A stretch of DNA of 64,000 nucleotides from Brevibacterium moorei (GCF_024580735.1 NZ_JANIJX010000003.1:124001-188000), one strand, 5' to 3'. Positions 16,872-25,220 are shown, counted from the first letter of the stretch. Translations and numbers: made by a program. The notes: a model not told the origin generated them from the letters alone.

Positions 16872-17300
16872 TTACGGTTGCTGCCAATGACCACGACACA
16901 CAGAAATCAGCGCATCGCGCTCGCTGGTGGTGAGGCAGTGGAGGCGGTCGATGAGGACGTCCTCGGTGACCCAGAGGGCTTCGGCGGCCTCGGCCGTGCT
17001 GGATGCCCAGCGGGCCGCGTCCTCGAGGTGTTCGGGCAGGATGAGGCGCCGCGCGGTCTCCCGCCGTACGCGGGATTCGATAGCGGGCGATTGCCCGCAG
17101 GTATGCCCCCAGTCGACGTGCACGAGCTCATGGGTGAGTGTGCAGCGTCGCTCCGGCTGCAGGCGCAGGCGGGTAGAGAGCAGGATGATGTCTATGCCGT
17201 TGGTGGCGCCGCGCATGCCCGGGGGCAGGTCGCCATGCCAGGACACGACGACGTGCTCACGGGCCAGCAGATCGGCCCACGGATGGGGGTAGGGTCGCAC
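16872..17300 (-). CDS. ImmA/IrrE-type metallopeptidase
   Basis: 142 residues. HELVH at 57-61 is the zinc-binding H-E-x-x-H motif and lies after a beta-rich segment, as in ImmA of ICEBs1 and phage relatives. Such proteases cleave the cognate repressor to induce the element. It sits between the integrase and the 381-aa gene in the leftward block that starts with the repressor, so the repressor at 18998-19600 is the likely target. Start ATG at 17300. Confidence 0.8.
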   Translation of the reverse strand: MRPYPHPWADLLAREHVVVSWHGDLPPGMRGATNGIDIILLSTRLRLQPERRCTLTHELVHVDWGHTCGQSPAIESRVRRETARRLILPEHLEDAARWASSTAEAAEALWVTEDVLIDRLHCLTTSERDALISVCRGHWQQP

Positions 17301-17328
17301 GCTCGCAGCTAATCACGAGGCACTGACA

Positions 17329-18474
17329 TCACTCGGTTGGTAGCACGGTGTCTTTCGCCAAGCCGATCGATTTCGGGGAATCGATCCGCAGCCGCCCAGA
17401 CTGTGTGCGGACGAGACCTTGTACGATCACGGTCTCGCGTTGCTTGAACCAGTCGTGGACCGCTGCACCGTCTCTAGTCGATACGCGAACCGAGAGTTCG
17501 ACAGATCTGTTTCGCCTTGTGGTGTCGATGGTCAAGTCGGCATAGGAAGTAGATTCTTCGTCCCGCAGCTGGACAATCGGGCCGGTGAAAGTCTCCAAGT
17601 CGTGCTTTGGCGGGCGGACGAACCTCTTTGCCGTACGCTCTAGAAGCTCAGCCGCCTCCGACTCTATGGAGAAATGATGCTCGATGCTTTTTGGCAGGTC
17701 GCCGCCACGCGGAGACCATTGGAAGTCGACGTCCAGTCGATCCACCATGGATTCTGAGATCGTGGACTCGACAGCAGAGATGAACTCACGGCTGATACCC
17801 AACATGACCAGGTGGTTGACGAGCTCCTTACCGGGCACAACCGCCGGCTCGATAACCTCACGGTACAAAGCATCAAGAGACTGGGCCATCATGCGAGTAG
17901 CACGCCGGCCCACCGATTCACCATGGGCCGTCTTCCCAAACACCTCATCGTCCTGCTTAAGCTCATCGACCTGCTCCGTCGTACTCGGTGCAGGACTCAC
18001 GACAGGGACCAAGAGCGGCACAATGTACGAGCCCTCACGAGTCTGCCCAAAGCGGGATTGGGAGAGAAGAACATCCCCCGCCGTCGAGTAGTTACCATTA
18101 ATCTGAGCAGTCTGGTTCCGCGAGGTGGTGGCGCTCGCTCGCAGGACCTGACGCGCCGTCTTGAACAGGTTATAGCCGGTATCTACTGGGACGGAGCGGG
18201 ACCAACTGGTGCCGGCCGCACGGAACTCTGATACGTCGAAGCGGTTTGAGATGAGCGTCTTGGACAAGTCGGGCACAGAGATCTTGTCAGCGGCTGCTAC
18301 TCGGATGAGCACATCAGACCACGCGGAAGTAGACGGACGCACGTCGTATGGGATGCCAACCTCTGCCTCGGACTGACTGTTGCGCCAGAGCTCGCCAGCC
18401 GGTCCTCGTCCGATGAGAGTCCAAGCGCCGTTTTTGAGCGTGGACGTGAGGTCTTCACGATCGATGTCGGTCAT
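17329..18474 (-). CDS. Hypothetical protein, 381 aa, partner of the DUF4365-like gene
   Basis: I do not recognise a family. The N-terminal half contains a stretch of the form SDVLIRVAAADKISVPDL followed by RFDVSEFRAAG and ASATTSRNQ; the C-terminal third is beta-rich (ADLTIDTTRRNRSVELSV; KQRETVIVQGLVR) and could be an OB- or beta-barrel domain. No membrane helix or signal peptide. The start at 18474 overlaps the stop of the preceding gene by 1 bp, so the two are translationally coupled. Base composition is visibly lower in GC than the structural genes. A role in phage exclusion or defence is inferred from position and partner only. Confidence 0.7.
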   Translation of the reverse strand: MTDIDREDLTSTLKNGAWTLIGRGPAGELWRNSQSEAEVGIPYDVRPSTSAWSDVLIRVAAADKISVPDLSKTLISNRFDVSEFRAAGTSWSRSVPVDTGYNLFKTARQVLRASATTSRNQTAQINGNYSTAGDVLLSQSRFGQTREGSYIVPLLVPVVSPAPSTTEQVDELKQDDEVFGKTAHGESVGRRATRMMAQSLDALYREVIEPAVVPGKELVNHLVMLGISREFISAVESTISESMVDRLDVDFQWSPRGGDLPKSIEHHFSIESEAAELLERTAKRFVRPPKHDLETFTGPIVQLRDEESTSYADLTIDTTRRNRSVELSVRVSTRDGAAVHDWFKQRETVIVQGLVRTQSGRLRIDSPKSIGLAKDTVLPTE

Positions 18475-19001
18475 TACTCGCCTCCCATGAACTGTGATTT
18501 GATCTCGCGTTCCCAGTCTCCCACTGTTTCTGGAGTGAACAGGTTGCGCTTCGGAACGTGGATGGATGTCTGCTTTTCCAAGGGCTTCAAGGTAGTTCTG
18601 TCCAAGGGGGCCCAATAGGCAGACGTGTGGTGCAAAGTGCTGCCATCTTCGTAGTCGATCCAGTCAGCTGGTTCTTCCGGGACTTGGACGACGACAAGGT
18701 ATGGGTGAACTAGCATGCCTGACCACAACTGGGCCCACTTGTCCTTGATCGGCCAGGAGATGTGGGGTTCCTGCTTTGTGAACGCTTTGGTAGTGCACTT
18801 GATCTGGATGCGTAGCGGGCTGACCTCATACTCAATCTGCCCATCGACACCGATCGTATCCTCGTCGGCCGACGTCTCACCGAAACCGACACCGAATTGC
18901 GTGCACACTGATCGGACGTATGCCACTCCGTAGCGGCCCTGGCGTTGGGTGGCCAGGTGGAACGTGCTGGCCGAATCCCATCCCGGCTTGAACCGGCTCA
19001 C
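18474..19001 (-). CDS. DUF4365-like protein with a PD-(D/E)xK nuclease-type motif
   Basis: 175 residues. GRYGVAYVRSVCTQFG, then DTIGVDGQIEYEV and LRIQIKCTT, is the pattern of DUF4365 proteins: an acidic residue (Asp53) followed by Q-x-K (Gln66, Lys68), the arrangement of degenerate restriction-endonuclease folds. It is encoded between the phage repressor, which it overlaps by 4 bp, and the 381-aa gene, which it overlaps by 1 bp, so it is expressed from the lysogen promoter. DUF4365 proteins recur in bacterial defence loci; whether this one cuts DNA is untested. Confidence 0.7.
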   Translation of the reverse strand: MSRFKPGWDSASTFHLATQRQGRYGVAYVRSVCTQFGVGFGETSADEDTIGVDGQIEYEVSPLRIQIKCTTKAFTKQEPHISWPIKDKWAQLWSGMLVHPYLVVVQVPEEPADWIDYEDGSTLHHTSAYWAPLDRTTLKPLEKQTSIHVPKRNLFTPETVGDWEREIKSQFMGGE

Positions 19002-19600
19002 TCGCCGGTCTCCTCGTCGTCGCCGGATGCGTGGCCGTGGTCTGCGGCCAGGCCGATCATGTCCTTCGTGGACATGCTGTCAGCCCTGGCCTGCAAGGCT
19101 TCGATTTCCGGGCTCGGCCCGGGCCGGGTCTTCTGCTCTTGATTGTCGGTCGGGCGTGGTGTTCCCGGTGCCGGCGGGTCAGCCACGGTAGTGGCTTGGG
19201 CGTCGTGTCCGTCGTCTGTGGTAGGTGTGTCGTCGTCTTGTGCATCGCTGGTTCCTGCTTCCGCGTGGACCAGGGCCGAGAGCATCGCCAGGGCGGCCTT
19301 CCGGGACCGGGCCGACAGGTTGTCGACTCCGGGTGGGAGTTCCGCGGCGAAGGGTGGCCCTGGGATGGGCTTTCCTGCTGCGGTGAACGCCTCAGCCTCG
19401 GGCACGCCGGCCAGCCACGCGATCGCACGGATCGTCTCATCGGACGGGTTGAACTTGTAGGTCCCGTTCCGAATCCCGTTGATGGTGGTACCGACGATCT
19501 TGTGGCCATGCTTCTGTGCCAGCAGCCCAAGGGCGCGACCTGATGCTCCGCCATGCTTGGCGACAGCTTGGTCGATTAGAGCCTTGAGCGAGGTATTCAC
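18998..19600 (-). CDS. CI-like phage repressor (XRE helix-turn-helix)
   Basis: 200 residues from a GTG start preceded by GGAGG. The N-terminal about 75 residues form a helix-turn-helix (SGRALGLLAQKHGHKIVGTTIN; DETIRAIAWLAGV). The remainder is a low-complexity, acidic and proline-rich tail with no LexA-type peptidase signature, which fits inactivation by the ImmA-like protease rather than self-cleavage. First gene of the leftward lysogeny operon; divergent from the Cro-like gene across 183 bp with matching palindromes. Confidence 0.75.
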   Translation of the reverse strand: MNTSLKALIDQAVAKHGGASGRALGLLAQKHGHKIVGTTINGIRNGTYKFNPSDETIRAIAWLAGVPEAEAFTAAGKPIPGPPFAAELPPGVDNLSARSRKAALAMLSALVHAEAGTSDAQDDDTPTTDDGHDAQATTVADPPAPGTPRPTDNQEQKTRPGPSPEIEALQARADSMSTKDMIGLAADHGHASGDDEETGE

Positions 19601-19783
19601 GAGGTCCAGCCTCCTGGAGTGCGCGGCGGTAGGTACAGAGAGTCAAGTTTTCCCATGACAACTGACAAGTACATAATCCCACACGATCACAGGGCAAAAG
19701 TAGGGTGAGGCCACTTGTCGGCTTGACAAGTAGATAACAAATCGCGCACACTTAACTTGTCAACAGGACAACAGGAAGGCAGA
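19601..19783. promoter_or_regulatory. Lysogeny switch: divergent promoters with repressor operators
   Basis: Contains the perfect palindrome ACTTGTC-GGCTT-GACAAGT at 19713-19731, a second copy ACTTGTC-N5-GACAACA at 19755-19773 just before the Cro-like start, and a half site GACAAGT at 19664-19670 nearer the repressor. The region is AT-richer than its surroundings, as expected for back-to-back promoters. Repressor and Cro-like proteins probably compete for these sites. Confidence 0.75.
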
Positions 19784-20125
19784 ATGATGACGACACGCAC
19801 GCGGCGACACCTCAACCTCGTACGGAAGGAGACGTGGATGAAGGTCAAAGACCCGGCGATGATCCGCCGAAAGCGGAAGAATCGCCAGTACAGCCAGCGC
19901 GACCTGGCATTCCTGTGCAAGCGCTCGCAGGCGGCGATCTACCAGATCGAAAAGGGCACGCTACCGACGATCACGGAAGACTTCGGGCTCCTGCTGGCGG
20001 CCCGCCTCGGCGTCGACTGGGAGGACCTCTTCGAACTCGAAGAAGCTGAATTCAAGCCCAAAGTGACAAATCAAGCGCACGCGACAAATAAGTCGCCTCG
20101 CGCTCGCGGAAAGGCGGCGGCGTGA
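19784..20125 (+). CDS. Cro-like XRE helix-turn-helix regulator
   Basis: 113 residues. After a basic N terminus, RQYSQRDLAFLCKRSQAAIYQIEKG forms a standard XRE helix-turn-helix, followed by GLLLAARLGVDWEDLF. ATG at 19784 has AGGAAGG upstream. First gene of the rightward early operon, facing the repressor, so it is the expected Cro analogue. Its stop overlaps the next start by 4 bp. Confidence 0.8.
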   Translation: MMTTRTRRHLNLVRKETWMKVKDPAMIRRKRKNRQYSQRDLAFLCKRSQAAIYQIEKGTLPTITEDFGLLLAARLGVDWEDLFELEEAEFKPKVTNQAHATNKSPRARGKAAA

Positions 20126-20739
20126 TGGCAGTACGATTCCCTGATTCGGATCGGCCCATGCACTACAAGGAGATGCAGCAGTTAGAGGGCACGATCGCGT
20201 ATCTGTCCGGCCGGCTCCGAGAAGCGGAACGCGAGGCAAGCGGCGCACGGGAACAGGTCGGACAGCTATCGCAGGAGATCAAGAGCCTGCGGTCTCGAAT
20301 CCGCGCTCAGTCACTCGGACTCGAGGATCAGCTCTTCACCGCCGACGTAGGCGACGGCAGTTCGCCCCGCACGTCGCGTGTCGTAAAGCTCATCCTCGTA
20401 CATCATCCGGTCGGCTTCGGGAACACGCGGGGGAGCGGACGGGTCGAGGTGGATGACCTGGAGATCGTAATCCACGTGCGGGCCAACCCAGAGACGCTGC
20501 TCGACTCCGTTCTCATCCGGACCAACGACGAGGACGCCGTCATTGAACCCAAGGTTCTCTCGGATCACGAAATCGAGGTCGTTGTGGACCCTGACGTTCA
20601 TCTGGATCGTGACGTTCTCGATGGTCAGCATGGCGAGTCCGCTCATGATTCTTCTCCTTCGGTAGGTGGTTCTAGGGGTAGCGCCAATCCTACCGAGGGA
20701 GAGGCCCGCAAAGGCCACGACGAGAAAGGGGCTGCGTGA
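20122..20739 (+). CDS. Coiled-coil hypothetical protein; distal half overlaps an opposite-strand gene
   Basis: The first about 65 residues (LEGTIAYLSGRLREAEREA; VGQLSQEIKSLRSRIRAQSL) are a convincing coiled coil starting in ATGA overlap with the Cro-like gene. From about residue 64 on, the frame runs antisense to the 20311-20646 gene and becomes rich in Asp/Val, as a shadow frame would. Either the protein is truly 205 residues long or the open frame is fortuitous past residue 64, but no nearer stop exists. Function unknown. Confidence 0.45.
   Translation: MMAVRFPDSDRPMHYKEMQQLEGTIAYLSGRLREAEREASGAREQVGQLSQEIKSLRSRIRAQSLGLEDQLFTADVGDGSSPRTSRVVKLILVHHPVGFGNTRGSGRVEVDDLEIVIHVRANPETLLDSVLIRTNDEDAVIEPKVLSDHEIEVVVDPDVHLDRDVLDGQHGESAHDSSPSVGGSRGSANPTEGEARKGHDEKGAA
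20311..20646 (-). CDS. Hypothetical protein on the strand opposite to the early operon
   Basis: 111 residues (MSGLAMLTIENVTIQMNVRV ... ) with balanced composition and GC-rich third positions, preceded by AAGGAG seven bases before the ATG and by a non-coding-looking 90-bp leader. It lies within the 3' part of the rightward 20122-20739 frame, on the other strand. If real it is a rare leftward gene inside the early region. No family recognised. Confidence 0.6.
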   Translation of the reverse strand: MSGLAMLTIENVTIQMNVRVHNDLDFVIRENLGFNDGVLVVGPDENGVEQRLWVGPHVDYDLQVIHLDPSAPPRVPEADRMMYEDELYDTRRAGRTAVAYVGGEELILESE

Positions 20740-20987
20740 TGGACAGCTACTGGGCCACGACACCCGACGACACCCTGGACCTGCGCATCGACGAGTTCGG
20801 CCGGGACATCGCGCACTGCGTGGCATCGGGTCTGCCTGTCACCGAGAACGACCCGACCGTGGTGCTGTTCCGCGAGGCGATCGCCGAGCGAAACAGCCGG
20901 AACGCCGGCCGCCAGAAGGCGGAGGTCGCCAAGCCCCCGCACGTGCATGCCGGTCACCAGTGGGCGCGCAAGACAGAAACGAAGTGA
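20739..20987 (+). CDS. Small hypothetical early protein
   Basis: 82 residues, with DLRIDEFGRDIAHCVASGLPV and a lysine-rich C terminus. Start ATG overlaps the stop of the upstream frame (TGATG). No domain recognised. A 53-bp gap with AAGGAG separates it from the antirepressor. Confidence 0.6.
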   Translation: MDSYWATTPDDTLDLRIDEFGRDIAHCVASGLPVTENDPTVVLFREAIAERNSRNAGRQKAEVAKPPHVHAGHQWARKTETK

Positions 20988-21040
20988 GCCCCCACCTACG
21001 GCAATAGGCGAGGGCTCTGACCTCCAGGAAGGAGATCGAG

Positions 21041-21865
21041 ATGAACGAGCTGAACATCTTCAACTACCAGGGTACCGAAGTGCGGACGGTCCTGATCGAC
21101 GGCGGACCGTGGTTCGTCCTCGCGGACCTCATCCGGGTTCTCGGGCTCAAGCAGTACCGACAGGACCGATTGGGTGACGACATGATTCAGAATCACCCCA
21201 TTGCCGACACCCTGGGGCGGCTGCAGAGCACGGCAGTCGTTTCCGAAGCGGGAATGTACGAGGTCGTCATCCGGTCGGATAAGCCGGAAGCGGCGGTCTT
21301 CCGACGCTGGATCACTTCGGAGGTCCTGCCTTCGATCCGCAAGACCGGCAGCTACGGGACCGGTGCGCCGGCGCTGGATGATCAGCAGATCGTAGCCCGG
21401 GCGCTGCAGATCACCACAGCGCAGATCGCCGAGTTGGAGCAGACGGTCGAGCAGCAGGCCCCAATCGTCGCCTACCACGAGCGGTATGTGGCGGAGTCCG
21501 ACGACATCATCACGATCGAGAATTTCGCAGGCCAGTACCAGACGACTGGCCCGCGGGTCCGTGAGCTCCTCGATCAGAGGCGGTTGGCCACACGCAAGAA
21601 GGTCGGTAGTCACTGGTCCCGCAAGGAAAACCGCATGGTCGAGGACTTCGAGTGGCGGGCGCGGCAGGGCCAGCGGTCGTCCGAGTGGTTTGACCTGAGA
21701 CCCCAGCACAATGCGCCGCGCCTGCACAACGGCCAGGTCCGACAGACGTTGTACGTCCGCCAGTACTACGCGCCCGACCTCGCCGGGCGCCTCGGCCTGG
21801 TTAAGTCCACCGCGGTAGAGGTACAGGCCGAGATGCAGTTGGGAGGCCCCGATGCCGACGCGTGA
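21041..21865 (+). CDS. Phage antirepressor (BRO-N plus KilAC/ANT domains)
   Basis: 274 residues. N-terminal BRO domain (GGPWFVLADLIRVLGL; VVSEAGMYEVVIRSDKPEA; FRRWITSEVLPSIRKTGSY), then a coiled segment, then a KilAC-type C-terminal domain from about 145 (ITIENFAGQYQTTGPRVREL). Such proteins bind DNA and lift repression during induction. AAGGAG precedes the ATG. Placed in the early operon downstream of Cro. Confidence 0.9.
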   Translation: MNELNIFNYQGTEVRTVLIDGGPWFVLADLIRVLGLKQYRQDRLGDDMIQNHPIADTLGRLQSTAVVSEAGMYEVVIRSDKPEAAVFRRWITSEVLPSIRKTGSYGTGAPALDDQQIVARALQITTAQIAELEQTVEQQAPIVAYHERYVAESDDIITIENFAGQYQTTGPRVRELLDQRRLATRKKVGSHWSRKENRMVEDFEWRARQGQRSSEWFDLRPQHNAPRLHNGQVRQTLYVRQYYAPDLAGRLGLVKSTAVEVQAEMQLGGPDADA

Positions 21866-22058
21866 TGAGGCGATTGCCGGCGCCGGGCAGATCCTGGCCC
21901 GCGGGCTGGTGCGCACCTACATGGAGGGCACGGTCGCGGAGGCCGCGGCTCGCGCGTACACGCCGGGCGGCCCGCCCCTGGCTGAGCTGGAGGCCCGGAT
22001 CGCGGCACTCCGCGCCGGGGCCCTCCCCACCACAATCCCCGCGGCTGCTGCCGCATAA
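21852..22058 (+). CDS. Small hypothetical protein
   Basis: 68 residues, mainly helical and alanine-rich (DEAIAGAGQILARGLVRTY; PLAELEARIAALRAGAL). Overlaps the antirepressor end by 14 bp in another frame. No family recognised. Confidence 0.55.
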   Translation: MPTRDEAIAGAGQILARGLVRTYMEGTVAEAAARAYTPGGPPLAELEARIAALRAGALPTTIPAAAAA

Positions 22059-22089
22059 CCCCACACCCATTACCCGATAGGAGACCCCC

Positions 22090-22344
22090 ATGGAATCGCT
22101 GCTGAATCAGATGCTCAACGACGCCCAGACCGAACAGGCTGCCCAAGCCAGAGCCCGACGTCGGATGCGCGCGAAGCACGAGAGGCGCCGTTTCTTCCTC
22201 CTGTACACGCCCCCGGCCCTCGCCCTCTCGGCCGGCTACCTGGTCGCGGTCGTCCACGACAACGTCAGCGGCCAGATGGGCGCCCTGGCTGGCGTGGCGA
22301 TCCTCGCCCTGGCCGCCCTGCTCATCGAGGACCGGTGCCACTGA
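22090..22344 (+). CDS. Small membrane protein, two helices
   Basis: 84 residues. A basic N-terminal amphipathic stretch (ARARRRMRAKHERRR) is followed by two hydrophobic helices (FFLLYTPPALALSAGYLV and MGALAGVAILALAALL). ATAGGAG lies before the ATG. Early-region membrane proteins of this sort often affect host envelope or exclusion; nothing specific can be said. Confidence 0.65.
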   Translation: MESLLNQMLNDAQTEQAAQARARRRMRAKHERRRFFLLYTPPALALSAGYLVAVVHDNVSGQMGALAGVAILALAALLIEDRCH

Positions 22345-22745
22345 TGACACCGAGGATCACGATCCGCCGAGCCCGCCCGGGCCAGTGGGAGGCCCGCCAC
22401 GACACGGCCGGCACCATCGCCCTGACCATCACCCACCAGGCAGCCCTGGCCGCCGTCGACGTCTGGACCTGGGGCCGCCCCGAGTACCGCGCCGATCGAC
22501 AGCCCCGCATGATCAGGTGGCACCGAAACGACCCGTGCCAGGTTCGTCCAATTCTCGATGAGAGGATTCTGGCCCTGCCCAGCGAGGACGCGCCAGACAC
22601 CACGGTCTACGTCACCCCGACCAAGGTGGCCCCATGCTTCGGCGTGGCTACCTTCCAAGCCATCGGGAGCCTGCGGAACCTGTTCATGCCTCCGCTGACT
22701 CAGGATGACGTGGCCCTCGTCCCGCCGATGGAGGCGCCATGCTGA
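22344..22745 (+). CDS. Hypothetical early protein
   Basis: 133 residues, starting at an ATG that overlaps the previous stop by one base. Contains HDTAGTIALTITHQAALAAVDVWTW broken by Trp-rich turns, and PTKVAPCFGVATFQAIG. Soluble; no family recognised. The next gene starts 7 bp before its end. Confidence 0.6.
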   Translation: MTPRITIRRARPGQWEARHDTAGTIALTITHQAALAAVDVWTWGRPEYRADRQPRMIRWHRNDPCQVRPILDERILALPSEDAPDTTVYVTPTKVAPCFGVATFQAIGSLRNLFMPPLTQDDVALVPPMEAPC

Positions 22746-23092
22746 TCGAAGAACTCAACGCCAGCGACGACCGGTTCACGCCGGGGGAGAAGTGCGAAGT
22801 CGAGCACCGCGACGAGTGCTACCACCTCGCCCGCCCAGCGGTCCTCACCCAGACGGTGCCCCTGCGCGGCACCCCGCGTGAGCAGTTCGAGGCCCGCCTC
22901 GTCCGGATCCGCAACAACCACGTGACCGTCCACCACATCGACAAGGCAGCGCTCACGATCACCCTGATCAACAGCACCGGCGGCCACGAACGACTCATCT
23001 ACCGCCCCCGCTCACCACACCCGGCACCGCGCTCGCTGACCCCGATCCCGATCTACCCGCAGGCCCCGGCCAGGAAGGACGGCACCCGATGA
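22739..23092 (+). CDS. Hypothetical early protein
   Basis: 117 residues. The central part resembles that of the next gene: both carry LRGTPREQF / RPGTAKEQF, then a basic stretch with RIRNNHVTV / GIRNVKGNH and ALTITLI / TLTITYL. The two genes therefore look like diverged tandem copies. Function unknown. Confidence 0.6.
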   Translation: MLIEELNASDDRFTPGEKCEVEHRDECYHLARPAVLTQTVPLRGTPREQFEARLVRIRNNHVTVHHIDKAALTITLINSTGGHERLIYRPRSPHPAPRSLTPIPIYPQAPARKDGTR

Positions 23093-23424
23093 CCTCCTAC
23101 ACAATCACGCCTGACGCGCGGTGCCTGGTGCACACGACGATCACGCACACGGAGACCACCCCGCCGGTGGCCGAGGGGTTCGAGCAGGTCCGACCGGGAA
23201 CGGCAAAGGAGCAGTTCCTCAACCGGCTGAGCCAGCTCAGCCGCTCCCCGGTGGGCATCCGCAATGTCAAGGGCAACCATTCGACGCTCACGATCACCTA
23301 CCTGCAGGGCTCCGTGGAGTCGGGGTTCCCGCGGTGGCGCCCGGTCGAAGAGAAGTTCCACAAGCTGACCACCCGGCCCAGACGGGCCGATGACGACGAA
23401 GAGGAGATGCACCATGCAGCCTGA
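23089..23424 (+). CDS. Hypothetical early protein, probable paralogue of the preceding gene
   Basis: 111 residues with a core (PGTAKEQFLNRLSQLSR, then NHSTLTITYLQG) that parallels the 22739-23092 product, and an acidic C terminus. It starts in a 4-bp ATGA overlap. Function unknown. Confidence 0.6.
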   Translation: MTSYTITPDARCLVHTTITHTETTPPVAEGFEQVRPGTAKEQFLNRLSQLSRSPVGIRNVKGNHSTLTITYLQGSVESGFPRWRPVEEKFHKLTTRPRRADDDEEEMHHAA

Positions 23425-24016
23425 AATCAACCCGCAGGCAGAACCCGAGCAGCAGCATGACGAGGCCCGGGCCCGCAAGCATCGGCGCGAGGATCATGCA
23501 CGCGAGTACCGGCGGGGCCGCTGGTTCATGGCCATCGCCGGGGTCATCGCCGTGGTGTGTGGCCTGACTGCCGTGATCACCTCCGGCTTCCGGCTGGCAG
23601 CGAGAGGTGGTGAGCCCGGGGACATGGTGGCGCTGGTCGTCTCCGCGGTGATCCTGACCGCCGCGATGCTCATCGTCGGGGGCGGGTGGACGTCGCACGC
23701 ACTGACGTACCGGCATGCTCTGGACATGGACCGGGCCGGCCACTTGGTGGGGTCCGCGGCGGCGGAGATCTTCGACCTGCGCATGCAGCTCGACGCGGTC
23801 CGCCGTGGCTATGAGGCGGCCGCCCCGGCACACCAGATCGAGCCGGAGAAGATCCGGAACCGTATGGCGATCGCCTACGTCAGTCAGGGCGGTGACATCA
23901 ACGATTCGGACACGTCGGTGCGGTATGTGGCCGGGTTCAACGGGGACACGGGCCAGCAGGACCCGACCGCCGGCACGTTCTTCCACGTGCATGTCCCGAC
24001 TGGGGAGGCTGCCTGA
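23414..24016 (+). CDS. Membrane protein with two helices and a cytoplasmic helical tail
   Basis: 200 residues. A highly charged N terminus ([15 protein letters not shown]) precedes two membrane helices ([19 protein letters not shown] and [19 protein letters not shown]), then a long soluble part. ATG at 23414 has GAGGAG eight bases upstream. It is followed by ssb with a 1-bp overlap. No family recognised. Confidence 0.65.
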   Translation: MQPEINPQAEPEQQHDEARARKHRREDHAREYRRGRWFMAIAGVIAVVCGLTAVITSGFRLAARGGEPGDMVALVVSAVILTAAMLIVGGGWTSHALTYRHALDMDRAGHLVGSAAAEIFDLRMQLDAVRRGYEAAAPAHQIEPEKIRNRMAIAYVSQGGDINDSDTSVRYVAGFNGDTGQQDPTAGTFFHVHVPTGEAA

Positions 24017-24591
24017 TGGCCGGGGAAACGATCATCACGCTGGTTGGCAACCTCACGGCCGATCCGGATCTGCGTTTCACCCCGAACGGTGCCGCGGTCG
24101 CGAACTTCACGGTGGCCTCGACGCCGCGCACGTTCGACCGTCGCAGCAACGAGTTCAAGGACGGCGAGACCATGTTCCTCCGGTGCGCCGCGTGGCGCGA
24201 TATGGCGGAGAACGTGGCAAGTTCCTTGTCCCGCGGGACGCGCGTGGTCGTGCAGGGACGCCTGCGCACCCGCTCGTTCGAGACGAAGGAGGGCGAGAAC
24301 CGCACGGTATTCGAGCTCGACGTCGACGAGGTCGGTCCCAGCCTGCGCTATGCCACCGCGAATGTGCAGCGTAATGCCCGGCCGGACCAGCGCGCTCAGG
24401 CCGATCAGCGTGGTTACGGTGGCGGGTCGGATTGGGGTCGGGCGCCGCAGGGCGACCCGCAGAACGTCCACGGTGCTGGCACGGGTACCGGGCAGACGAC
24501 CGACGACCCCTGGGCCTCCGCCGCACCTGGTGGTGGCGCTGATTGGAGTCAGCAGCCCGCCCCGGCCGATAACGGCGAACCACCCTTCTAG
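24016..24591 (+). CDS. ssb: Phage single-stranded DNA-binding protein
   Basis: 191 residues. OB-fold at 1-110 ([60 protein letters not shown]), a glycine-rich flexible linker, and the acidic C-terminal tip ending GEPPF that recruits partner proteins. It coats single strands during phage replication. The host copy is elsewhere. Confidence 0.96.
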   Translation: MAGETIITLVGNLTADPDLRFTPNGAAVANFTVASTPRTFDRRSNEFKDGETMFLRCAAWRDMAENVASSLSRGTRVVVQGRLRTRSFETKEGENRTVFELDVDEVGPSLRYATANVQRNARPDQRAQADQRGYGGGSDWGRAPQGDPQNVHGAGTGTGQTTDDPWASAAPGGGADWSQQPAPADNGEPPF

Positions 24592-24611
24592 CCCTGAAAG
24601 GGGAACCCATC

Positions 24612-24860
24612 ATGCTCAAGACCACCTTTACCTTCACCGCGGGGGTCCTGGTCACACTCGCCGGCCTCGTCGTGGCGGGCCTCATCCTTGAGGCCCGCGA
24701 CCAGCCAGCCCCACTGCCGGACGTCGACGAGGACGTCGACGAGCCCATCCCCGAAGACGACGAGGAGGAGGACGAACCGGCATACGGCTTTGTGGAGATC
24801 GACGAAGACTGGTTCGGCCCCCACCACCTCCCGGGCTGGATGAACGACACCAACATCTGA
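24612..24860 (+). CDS. Small membrane-anchored acidic protein
   Basis: 82 residues. N-terminal helix TFTAGVLVTLAGLVVAGLIL, then a strongly acidic tail (DEDVDEPIPEDDEEEDEP). AAAGGGG before the ATG. Function unknown. Confidence 0.65.
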   Translation: MLKTTFTFTAGVLVTLAGLVVAGLILEARDQPAPLPDVDEDVDEPIPEDDEEEDEPAYGFVEIDEDWFGPHHLPGWMNDTNI

Positions 24861-24893
24861 CCCGCCCGCACCCATCCCGAAAGGCCCCACACC

Positions 24894-25220
24894 ATGAGAC
24901 TCAAGACGAAACTCCGTCACTTGCCGTACCGCCCGTTCCCCGTCCGCTCCCGGTACACGCCGAAGTCCGCCCGCCGGTTCCGCAAGTACATCAACGCGCA
25001 GAACCGCCGCGCCGGCCGCGCCCTGGCCGACCTGCGCCGCGCCCACGGGATCTCCCACCAGGAACTCGCCGCCTGGACCGTCTCCCCGAAGCTCACGCAG
25101 CAGGACATCCACCGGGTTGAGACCGGTGTCGGAACGACCCTCGACTACGAGGTCTATGACGGGTTCCTCGCCGCGTACATCGACATGAGCCCCGCCGGCC
25201 GCGCCTGGGTTCGCAGGTGA
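24894..25220 (+). CDS. XRE-type helix-turn-helix protein
   Basis: 108 residues. A basic N terminus (about 35 residues) leads to LADLRRAHGISHQELAAW, TVSPKLTQQDIHRVETG, a helix-turn-helix with an insertion. AAAGG before the ATG. A possible early/late regulator. Confidence 0.65.
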   Translation: MRLKTKLRHLPYRPFPVRSRYTPKSARRFRKYINAQNRRAGRALADLRRAHGISHQELAAWTVSPKLTQQDIHRVETGVGTTLDYEVYDGFLAAYIDMSPAGRAWVRR

